Source of the DNA: an uncultured Saprospiraceae bacterium
GTDB taxonomy: Bacteria > Bacteroidota > Bacteroidia > Chitinophagales > Saprospiraceae
Assembly (NCBI GenBank): GCA_937929835.1
Contig: CALFUU010000127.1
Location: 1-32,143 of the forward strand
Reading direction: 5' to 3'
Length of the DNA stretch: 32,143 nucleotides
Shown here: in pieces, positions 25,963 through 32,143 of the stretch
How positions within the stretch are numbered: position 1 is the first letter of the stretch
Layout of the letters: every line of letters begins with the position of its first letter
Program-made: the position numbers and the translations under genes
The notes under the pieces: generated by a model
The model's input: only the letters and a program-made list of their open reading frames with translations
What the model was told of the DNA's origin: nothing
Database searches by the model: none

Positions 25963-26343
25963 TTACTTGACAGGTGCTGATTTTGTTCTTTTGAGACTCT
26001 TCCCTGATTGTACCTTTACACCCACATCTTCGTCTGTTTCTACTTTTATAATAGCTGCATCTGATCGCAGCTTGGCCATCAATTGGGACTTTTCACCTGG
26101 CATATCAAAGACGACGCGGTACCAATTTTCAGACCGACTTATCGGCTTGATATGATTGGGCTTGTATCGCTTATAAGTTGATTCCATATACTTGCCCTTG
26201 TAGTTGTCTGTGAGCAATACACGGACAGACATAGGGGATGCTTCTGCTTTAGTTACGTCAGTTACAACATCCTGGGTCTTACACTGTATCAACAGCAGAA
26301 CAGCCAAACAACTAAAACCAATCACTTTAGAAAAGGAATTCAT
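25963..26343 (-). CDS. Small putative lipoprotein, unknown function
   Basis: This encodes 126 aa from the ATG at 26343 (the GTG at 26346 is a weaker start). The N-terminus MNSFSKVIGFSCLAVLLLIQ is a basic-hydrophobic signal followed by Cys; the LIQC lipobox is atypical because the -1 residue is Gln. The mature chain is basic. Its central part, NWYRVVFDMPGEKSQLMAKL then IIKVETDEDV, resembles the tail of protease propeptides of the I9 type (strand, helix with L..L, then V..VE.D), but the match is only by eye. It is followed after 49 bases by the 1031-aa T9SS gene on the same strand, so the two may work together. Confidence 0.7.
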   Translation of the reverse strand: MNSFSKVIGFSCLAVLLLIQCKTQDVVTDVTKAEASPMSVRVLLTDNYKGKYMESTYKRYKPNHIKPISRSENWYRVVFDMPGEKSQLMAKLRSDAAIIKVETDEDVGVKVQSGKSLKRTKSAPVK

Positions 26344-26499
26344 CACGAGAGCAGAATTTTGTTCTTTATGTACAGTAGTTAATGGAAAGGTAAGTTGATT
26401 TTATGGATATGTGGTTCTATCGTCTACATAGAAGACGACTGAAATCCACTTTTATGCTCCCCAATGACATCTAAATTAGAAAATCAGAAAATAGTTGAA

Positions 26500-27954
26500 C
26501 TATATTTTGACAAATTTCACTTGTTGAGAGCCTAATCTAACGATATAGACCCCTGCAGACAACTTAGACACATCGACGCTAAGCAGGCCTTGATGGTCAC
26601 TGGTGTTCACAGTCATTAACTGACCAGAGAGATTGTACACCTGAGCCCTAGGTAGATTGAGTTCTGAGGATTCGATAACAAGAGTCTCGTTGGCTGGATT
26701 TGGTCTTATGACAATATTCAGATCCTTAGAGTCGATTACTGATGATGCTATGGCTTTACAATCCGTTTCTCGTACTTTCCAGTCATACAGATAGTAGTAG
26801 AATCCCGTAGGATCAGAAGGTACTGTGCTGCTCTTGATGGTCACCAAACTATCTATGCTGTAGGGGTAAGCTGTACCGCCGTCGTTACGATAGAGCCAAG
26901 CATCGCTCCACATCGCTAGTCGATAATCCTGACCAGACGGGATCTCCATATCCAATTGGATTCTATGCTCTCCCACTGGTATACGCATATCTCTGCGCGC
27001 TATCAGTCTGTCGGCACTATCTAATACAACAAAAGTCCTCCAATCATCCTTATCAGAATATACTGTCGCAGATGAAAGTATAAAGTCCTGATGAGCATCG
27101 AATACCAAGCCTTGTACACCTCTATCAAACATCCTACCCGAGCCCATTGTATCGCGCTTGCCTACGGAGCGATTGGAGGCAGGATGCCCCTCACCTACCG
27201 ATACTATCATGGCTTTTGTCAAGGTCTTTTGGCCATAGGCATTACCGACTGTCAGTGCTACCGTATACTCTCCAGCCTCTGCATAGAGATGCACTGGCTC
27301 TCTAAGCGTAGATGTCACGCCATCCCCAAACTCCCAGAGATAGCTATCTCCCCTAGGCCAAGTCCTATCCTCGAAGTCTACTTGTAACAGCCCACAGCCA
27401 GAAGAGCGTACTGTACTGAACTCAGGCACAGGTACTATATCCATAGAAGTGCATAAGTCCATCTGCTCTGCAAGCGCCTCTGCTGGAATCTGCTGCACCA
27501 ACTTAGTCGTCCTGTCTGGACAGATAAGATACGTAAATGGCAACCCAAACACCTCATAGAGCGCCGGTATACCACCCATACTCATAATAGGATAGCTTGT
27601 GTCTTCTATCCAGTTGCCAAAGGTGGCAGAGCCAGTACCTTGAAGATCTTCTAGTCCCGTCTTGACATCGCCTTCAACAAAGAGAACGCGGGCTTGATCT
27701 GTACCGGTGGGACCATAGGCCGCATTGAATTCCTCCAACTCTCCCGACTGATGATACAACCAACAGGGCTGACACCAAGTCGCTCCTATATCAAGAACAA
27801 CAGCCTTATCTTCCGCTAGAATATCATAGAGATTGATGGTATTGCCGTCAAGATCCAATCCTGTGAAATCTGGCGCTAATGCACCATCGTCCAGCTGAGC
27901 CCTCAATGAAAAAGAAGACACAATCAACAGTCCCAGTATTAACCTTCGCAACAT
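26500..27954 (-). CDS. T9SS-exported thioredoxin-fold protein with PKD domain
   Basis: The 484-aa product has a signal peptide (MLRRLILGLLIVSSFSLRAQ). Residues ~25-165 form a TlpA/redoxin-like thioredoxin fold: GATWCQPCW with the CxxC pair Cys61/Cys64, and GLPFTYLI with the likely cis-proline. Family knowledge suggests thiol-disulfide exchange, here outside the outer membrane. Residues ~173-252 are a PKD domain (YLWEFGDG, AGEYTVALTV). Residues ~265-395 are a beta-rich region (LVFDAHQDFILSSATVYS, YYYLYDWKVRE) that I recall from other Bacteroidota secreted proteins. The type A sorting domain covers ~405-484 (IRPNPANETLVIES, ending VKFVKI). It is divergent from the CotH lipoprotein gene and 156 bases upstream of the small lipoprotein gene on the same strand. 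Confidence 0.9.
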   Translation of the reverse strand: MLRRLILGLLIVSSFSLRAQLDDGALAPDFTGLDLDGNTINLYDILAEDKAVVLDIGATWCQPCWLYHQSGELEEFNAAYGPTGTDQARVLFVEGDVKTGLEDLQGTGSATFGNWIEDTSYPIMSMGGIPALYEVFGLPFTYLICPDRTTKLVQQIPAEALAEQMDLCTSMDIVPVPEFSTVRSSGCGLLQVDFEDRTWPRGDSYLWEFGDGVTSTLREPVHLYAEAGEYTVALTVGNAYGQKTLTKAMIVSVGEGHPASNRSVGKRDTMGSGRMFDRGVQGLVFDAHQDFILSSATVYSDKDDWRTFVVLDSADRLIARRDMRIPVGEHRIQLDMEIPSGQDYRLAMWSDAWLYRNDGGTAYPYSIDSLVTIKSSTVPSDPTGFYYYLYDWKVRETDCKAIASSVIDSKDLNIVIRPNPANETLVIESSELNLPRAQVYNLSGQLMTVNTSDHQGLLSVDVSKLSAGVYIVRLGSQQVKFVKI

Positions 27955-28081
27955 AGATGCTCTTTGATCTAAATATGCACAATAATCTCGTGAAGAGCAG
28001 CTATTGCCACTTAGAAAAAAGAGAGTTGTCCTCTAAGGAGCTACAATCAGTTAAGAGCGTAATTCTATTAGGTGAATTCCT

Positions 28082-28089
28082 TATCTTTC
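28082..28089 (+). promoter_or_regulatory. Candidate -7 box (TATCTTTC) before the CotH lipoprotein gene
   Basis: TATCTTTC differs from TAnnTTTG only at the last base and ends 18 bases before the ATG at 28108. If used, transcription starts downstream of the alternative GTG at 28072, which supports the ATG start. No clear -33 TTG is visible. Confidence 0.25.
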
Positions 28090-28107
28090 AGAAAAATCAC
28101 TAAATCT

Positions 28108-29514
28108 ATGCCTCAGTCTATAAGGTGGAGTTTATTATCAATTCTGTTGGTCGCATTTCTTGCTTGCTCGGATGAGGAAATTGGAGGCAATGAGGAGATG
28201 GATGGTAGTGGCGCTTCTCCAGGAAGTGGCACTGTGGTTATGGACACCACAACAAGTAGCAGCACCTCAGCGCAGTATCTAGACTTGGATTCAGATTATC
28301 TCTTTGACCAAGATCAACTCTATACGTATGAGCTTCTGATTCCAGAAGAAAACTTAGAATTTATAGATGCTGATCCAGCTGCAGAAGAGTATGTCGAAGG
28401 TAGTCTCGTCTTTCAGGGGGATACGCTGACACCTGTAGGTATCAGATACAAGGGTTCTATTGGAGCCTTTGTCGGATGTGTGAGTGGGATAAATTGGGCT
28501 GACCCATCTGGACGTAAAACCTGCACCAAATTGTCTATGAAGATTAAGATCAACTGGGAAGGAAGAGAAGAGAAATTTTATGGTCTTAACAAATTACAGT
28601 TCCACTCTATGAATCAAGACGATTCTCAGATGCGGGAGCGCTTGGGTTATCATCTCTTCAGATCGATGGGAGTGCCCGCACCGAGAGCAGTACACGCCAG
28701 ACTTGTCATCAATGGAGAGTATAACGGTCTCTTTGCACTTGTCGAGCAGATAGATGGTCGCTTCGCCAAACAAAATTGGGAAGATGATAACGGCAATGTC
28801 TATAAGGAAGCGTGGCCGTTGACGATGGATGGCCTACCGCATACAGAGACTTACTATAGAGAATCCTTAAAGACCAATGAAGAAGAGGGTGATGTCAGCT
28901 TGATGCTGGCCTTTGGCAATGAACTGGCAGCCGCAGAAAACACGGCAGCTGTACGATCGGTCATAGAAAAATATATGAACGTCAATGAGATACTTTCTTA
29001 CTGTCTCGTTGATAGAATGATCCGCCACGATGATGGCCCCTTCCATTGGTACTGTGGCAACGGTTGCGATAACCACAACTACTATTGGTATGCGGAACCG
29101 ACTGCAGAAAAGATGCATCTTATCGCTTGGGATATGGACAATGCCTTTGAAAACATTCTCAGAGATGCCAATCCTGTGACACCTGTAGCAGATGACTTTG
29201 GCGAAACGAGAAACAACTGTGCGCCTTTTAGCTATGGTTGGCTAGGATTCCGTCAGTGGTCGGCTTCTTGTGATAAACTAACTGGTGGATGGGCCAGCTA
29301 TACGTCGGAGTACGCCAGCCTTAAAGAGGAATTTAAAAACAATCAGTTCTCAGAAACTGAAATCAATCTACTACTCACTAATTGGTCAGAGCAGATACGA
29401 GCAGCCACAATAGAAGCTAATGAACTGCACGGTGATGCTGTTACACCCAATAGATGGGAGTCTGCTGTCCAAGAAATAAGTGAGCAAGTAGCGTATTCTA
29501 GAGTGAATGGCTAG
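28108..29514 (+). CDS. CotH-family lipoprotein, probably surface-exposed
   Basis: I choose the ATG at 28108 (468 aa) over the GTG at 28072 because it places a normal signal peptide (MPQSIRWSLLSILLVAFLAC) at the N-terminus. The Cys is followed by SDEE, resembling the acidic lipoprotein export signal known to send Bacteroidota lipoproteins to the cell surface. A Gly/Ser/Thr-rich linker follows. The CotH domain shows VGIRYKGSIGAF, KLSMKIKINWEG, LNKLQFHSMNQDDSQMRERL, GVPAPRAVHARLVINGEYNG, LFALVEQIDGRF and the acidic IAWDMDNAFENI. CotH proteins are atypical kinases; the bacterial targets are unknown. There is no T9SS tail, unlike the CotH protein at 1-2175. Two Cys pairs (CVSG...KTC and CGNGC) may form disulfides. 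The gene diverges from the thioredoxin-fold gene across about 150 bases. Confidence 0.88.
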   Translation: MPQSIRWSLLSILLVAFLACSDEEIGGNEEMDGSGASPGSGTVVMDTTTSSSTSAQYLDLDSDYLFDQDQLYTYELLIPEENLEFIDADPAAEEYVEGSLVFQGDTLTPVGIRYKGSIGAFVGCVSGINWADPSGRKTCTKLSMKIKINWEGREEKFYGLNKLQFHSMNQDDSQMRERLGYHLFRSMGVPAPRAVHARLVINGEYNGLFALVEQIDGRFAKQNWEDDNGNVYKEAWPLTMDGLPHTETYYRESLKTNEEEGDVSLMLAFGNELAAAENTAAVRSVIEKYMNVNEILSYCLVDRMIRHDDGPFHWYCGNGCDNHNYYWYAEPTAEKMHLIAWDMDNAFENILRDANPVTPVADDFGETRNNCAPFSYGWLGFRQWSASCDKLTGGWASYTSEYASLKEEFKNNQFSETEINLLLTNWSEQIRAATIEANELHGDAVTPNRWESAVQEISEQVAYSRVNG

Positions 29515-29627
29515 AGCAAAAGCAAAGAAACTCAATAGTCAAACCAATAGTCTACCATCATACTAGGTTGTAATCATTGGCCTCGTAAAAGCATAGACAA
29601 AAACAAAATCCTGCTTCAGAGATTGCC

Positions 29628-29635
29628 TACTTTTG
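29628..29635 (+). promoter_or_regulatory. Candidate -7 box (TACTTTTG) before the ABC-F gene
   Basis: TACTTTTG is an exact match to the Bacteroidota -7 consensus TAnnTTTG and ends 20 bases before the ATG at 29656, implying a short leader. No convincing -33 TTG is seen, so the call rests on the -7 match and its position. Confidence 0.45.
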
Positions 29636-29655
29636 CCCGCTCAGATTAGAGACTT

Positions 29656-31284
29656 ATGATATCAGCAGATAGCCTAGCCGTAGAGTTTAGTGGCAAGACC
29701 CTCTTTAAGGACATTTCCTTCGTCATCAATGAAAATGACAAGATTGCACTTATGGGAAAAAATGGGGCCGGGAAGTCGACCCTGATGAAGATACTGGCAG
29801 GTGTCAACAAGCCCAACCGAGGTAAGGTCTCCCTCCCCCCCAATGCCGTCATCGCCTATCTCCCACAGCACCTCTTGACAGAAGACAACTGTACTGTCTT
29901 TGAGGAAACCTTCAAGGCATTCAGCAAGTTTACGGAGATGCAAGTAGAGATAGATCGCCTCAATAAAGAACTAGAAACGCGGACAGATTACGAGTCGCAA
30001 GCTTATATGGACATCATCAATAAGGTCACGGATCTTGGAGAGATCTTCTACTCCCTTGAAGAGACCAACTATGATGCGCAGGTCGAAAAGACATTGATAG
30101 GACTAGGCTTTAAGCGTGGGGACTTCGAGCGGCCGACGAATGAGTTTAGCGGTGGGTGGCGGATGCGTATAGAATTAGCCAAGATACTCCTGCAGAAACC
30201 TGACCTCATACTCCTCGATGAGCCGACCAATCATATAGATATAGAATCCGTTATATGGCTAGAGGATTTTCTGGTCAACAAAGCTAAGGCTGTCGTCGTC
30301 ATCTCTCACGACAAGGCGTTTATCGACAACATCACCAATAGGACAGTGGAGCTGACGATGGGTCGCATCTACGATTACAAGGCCAACTACTCCCACTATC
30401 TCCAACTCAGAGAAGACAGAAGGGCTAGCCAAGTCAAAGCCTACAAAGAGCAACAAAAATTTATAGCCGACAGTGAGAAATTTATAGAACGATTTAAGGG
30501 TACTTACTCGAAGGCCAATCAGGTCAACTCTAGAGAGAGAATGCTAGAGAAGCTAGAGATCATAGAAATAGATGAGGTTGATAATTCTGCACTCAAGTTA
30601 CGCTTCCCTCCTTGTACGCGATCAGGAGATTATCCCGTTACGGCAGTAGATCTTTCTAAGTCTTACGAAGACCATATTGTTTTTAAAAATGCGAGTCTCG
30701 CTATAAAGAGAGGTGAGAAAGTTTCCTTTGTCGGTCGTAATGGAGAAGGCAAGTCTACGATGATCAAAGCCATAATGGGAGAAATAGATTTTGAAGGAGA
30801 GTGCAAGCTAGGACACAAGGTAGAGGTCGGCTACTTTGCTCAGAATCAGGCTTCGCTACTGGATCAAGATCTTACGGTCTTCGAGACTGTAGACAACATT
30901 GCTAAAGGTGATGTGAGAACTCAGATAAAAAATATTCTGGGCAGATTTATGTTTAGCGGCGATGACATCGACAAGAAAGTCTCCGTCTTGTCTGGTGGAG
31001 AGAAGACGCGACTGGCGATGGTCAAGCTCTTACTAGAACCGGTCAACTTATTGATTCTCGATGAACCGACCAATCACTTAGATATCAAGTCCAAGGATGT
31101 ACTCAAGGAGGCACTACTCGACTTCGATGGCACCATCATTCTTGTTTCTCACGATAGAGCTTTCTTGAGAGGGCTATCAGAAAAAGTATTCGAATTTAAA
31201 GACAAACGCGTCATCGAGCACTTTGAGACTATAGATGATTTTCTTGAGCGCAATAAAGTGGAAAGCATTGAGGCGATCGGATAG
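29656..31284 (+). CDS. ABC-F family ATP-binding protein (translation-associated type)
   Basis: The 542-aa cytoplasmic protein has two ABC ATPase domains and no membrane segment. Domain 1 has Walker A GKNGAGKST (34-42), signature SGGWRMRIELAKIL (165) and Walker B with DEPTNHID (188). Domain 2 has GRNGEGKST (360), SGGEKTRLAMVKLL (446) and DEPTNHLD (469). The linker at ~240-300 is Lys/Glu-rich and helical, as in the ABC-F extension domain, and a C-terminal tail of ~40 residues follows. Length and layout fit soluble ABC-F proteins that act on ribosomes; some family members give antibiotic protection, but nothing here points to resistance, and the close subfamily cannot be assigned by eye. It looks like a stand-alone housekeeping gene among surface-protein genes. 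Confidence 0.95.
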   Translation: MISADSLAVEFSGKTLFKDISFVINENDKIALMGKNGAGKSTLMKILAGVNKPNRGKVSLPPNAVIAYLPQHLLTEDNCTVFEETFKAFSKFTEMQVEIDRLNKELETRTDYESQAYMDIINKVTDLGEIFYSLEETNYDAQVEKTLIGLGFKRGDFERPTNEFSGGWRMRIELAKILLQKPDLILLDEPTNHIDIESVIWLEDFLVNKAKAVVVISHDKAFIDNITNRTVELTMGRIYDYKANYSHYLQLREDRRASQVKAYKEQQKFIADSEKFIERFKGTYSKANQVNSRERMLEKLEIIEIDEVDNSALKLRFPPCTRSGDYPVTAVDLSKSYEDHIVFKNASLAIKRGEKVSFVGRNGEGKSTMIKAIMGEIDFEGECKLGHKVEVGYFAQNQASLLDQDLTVFETVDNIAKGDVRTQIKNILGRFMFSGDDIDKKVSVLSGGEKTRLAMVKLLLEPVNLLILDEPTNHLDIKSKDVLKEALLDFDGTIILVSHDRAFLRGLSEKVFEFKDKRVIEHFETIDDFLERNKVESIEAIG

Positions 31285-31307
31285 CGTACTAGCAATTAAG
31301 TACGTTT
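31285..31307 (+). terminator. Weak hairpin terminator after the ABC-F gene
   Basis: CGTACT (31285-31290) pairs with AGTACG (31299-31304) around an 8-base loop and is followed by only TTT. It starts right after the TAG stop codon, but the short stem and short T-run make termination uncertain. Confidence 0.4.
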
Positions 31308-31379
31308 ACAAGTCATTGCCATCAAACGACGACCACGAATACATACACCCTATTGTATTTTAGCTCTATCGGCTGACAT

Positions 31380-31414
31380 TGTGATCTGACGTACAATATG
31401 TCTAGCAGATCACA
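31380..31414. promoter_or_regulatory. TGTGATCTG / CAGATCACA dyad in the intergenic region
   Basis: TGTGATCTG (31380-31388) and CAGATCACA (31406-31414) are exact 9-bp reverse complements 17 bases apart, about 105 bases before the start of the next gene. Each arm contains a TGTGATCT/AGATCACA half-site like those of the CRP/FNR regulator family, but the gap is far wider than in a single CRP site. It could be a paired operator or a hairpin. Confidence 0.35.
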
Positions 31415-31497
31415 CGAGGTGATATATCCACGACGACAGTACTGAATATGAAGGAGAAATACACAACACAAATAACTAGAGTTCAGTGAAAACTTCC

Positions 31498-31505
31498 TAC
31501 TTTTA
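31498..31505 (+). promoter_or_regulatory. Candidate -7 box (TACTTTTA) before the 3'-truncated secreted protein gene
   Basis: TACTTTTA differs from TAnnTTTG only at the last base and ends 14 bases before the ATG at 31520. No clear -33 element is seen. Confidence 0.28.
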
Positions 31506-31519
31506 GTTAAAATCACATT

Positions 31520-32143
31520 ATGCGCCAACTTCATATACTTTTCATTCTTGTTCTGTGCTCTATAACAGCTTCCTCGCAAGTACGCCTCACGGACGTGCAA
31601 TCAGACAGATACATCATCAATACCCATCATACTAAGATTGGAGATGACTTCTATACTATAGAAATAGATCAAAACGACTTTGTCTATGTGTACACCCAAT
31701 CGACGCTGGACAATCGTAGGTTTTTACATAGAGCCCATATTCCACATAGTTACAATAGGAGTTATGGAGTGCGCAATTCAGAGACACATCTATTTATAAG
31801 ACAACGAGGTAGCTTAACAAGCTATGACATCCTTAATAACGAAATCGCATCTTCGCAATTGCCTGTAGGTTGGGCTAGCAACAGCATATGGCTAGAGGAT
31901 GGTGCCAGATGCATAGTAAATAGCATTAACATAGCTACACACGAAACCAGAAAATTACTGTACACACATGGCAAAGGTCTCTGTGACATCAATAACTCAG
32001 TAAATCTTTTAGTAGGCCCTGATCACATCATTACAAGAGACTACAATTACGAACGAGAGGAATACACTTATGGTATTGAAAATCTGCTTACTGGGCATAC
32101 AGATGGTTTGGTAGACCCATCTAGCAGATTTATTACTATGACA
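31520..32143 (+). CDS. Secreted protein of unknown function (3' end missing)
   Basis: An open frame of 208 codons from the ATG at 31520 runs off the window end. The product starts with a clear signal peptide (MRQLHILFILVLCSITASSQ). The mature part is beta-strand-like with many aromatic and Asn residues (DDFYTIEIDQNDFVYVYTQS, GSLTSYDILNNEIASSQLPV, SNSIWLEDG), and the repeated short strands suggest a propeller-like or similar beta fold. I recognise no family and cannot see whether a T9SS tail follows. Given its neighbours, a secreted T9SS cargo is plausible but unproven. Confidence 0.72.
   Translation, partial: MRQLHILFILVLCSITASSQVRLTDVQSDRYIINTHHTKIGDDFYTIEIDQNDFVYVYTQSTLDNRRFLHRAHIPHSYNRSYGVRNSETHLFIRQRGSLTSYDILNNEIASSQLPVGWASNSIWLEDGARCIVNSINIATHETRKLLYTHGKGLCDINNSVNLLVGPDHIITRDYNYEREEYTYGIENLLTGHTDGLVDPSSRFITMT

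Noticed and set aside
26420-26438. TCGTCT/AGACGA hairpin downstream of the thioredoxin-fold gene
   Set aside because: The stem is only 6 bp, lies about 60 bases after the stop codon and has no T-run, so I do not call it a terminator.
28072-28107. GTG start for the CotH lipoprotein
   Set aside because: It adds 12 residues before the signal peptide and lies upstream of the candidate promoter box; the ATG at 28108 gives a normal lipoprotein signal.
31322-31600. 92-codon minus-strand frame
   Set aside because: It overlaps the promoter, start and signal peptide region of the plus-strand secreted protein and shows no domain.

Overview
The window looks like chromosomal DNA from a Bacteroidota bacterium, most likely of the Saprospiria (Lewinella/Saprospiraceae-like). 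Five of its ten genes end in the type IX secretion system (T9SS) type A C-terminal sorting domain, several encode very long Cys/Asp-rich extracellular proteins of the kind typical of that group, and some candidate promoters resemble the Bacteroidota -7 element TAnnTTTG. The taxonomic placement is inference from protein style. I see no rRNA, tRNA, CRISPR array, transposase, integrase or phage gene.

Layout. 1-2175 (+) is the 3' part of a CotH-family protein with a T9SS tail, its CotH region carrying two inserted Cys-rich modules. 2244-8198 (+) encodes a 1984-aa reprolysin-like protein whose zinc motif reads HHxxHxxGxxH instead of HExxHxxGxxH, followed by 18 MopE-like metal-binding modules and a T9SS tail. 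Two converging hairpin terminators follow. 15555-8371 and 21283-15599 (both -) are giant secreted proteins of 2394 and 1894 aa separated by 43 bases, probably co-transcribed with the 1894-aa one first. They share an unnamed ~100-aa Cys module. Only the downstream one has a T9SS tail; it also carries dockerin-like and cohesin-like segments. 21284-21649 is a gene-free divergent region with several dyads. 21650-22594 (+) is a DUF1835 protein, the first clearly cytoplasmic product. 25913-22818 (-) is a 1031-aa T9SS protein with CARDB-like and SprB-like segments, preceded by a small putative lipoprotein gene (26343-25963). 27954-26500 (-) is a T9SS-exported thioredoxin-fold/PKD protein. 28108-29514 (+) is a second CotH protein, a lipoprotein with an acidic surface-export-like signal. 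29656-31284 (+) is an ABC-F ATPase. 31520-32143 (+) is the start of another secreted protein cut by the window end.

How the genes fit together. Except for the DUF1835 protein and the ABC-F ATPase, everything is predicted to be exported, so this is a surface/secretome region. T9SS machinery genes (Por/Gld/Spr) are not in the window. Nothing here proves a new multi-gene system. The best candidates for something under-described are the giant-protein pair with shared modules and cohesin/dockerin-like segments, and the apparently inactive metallopeptidase fused to a long metal-binding array. All functional statements are from reading the sequence; no database search was run.
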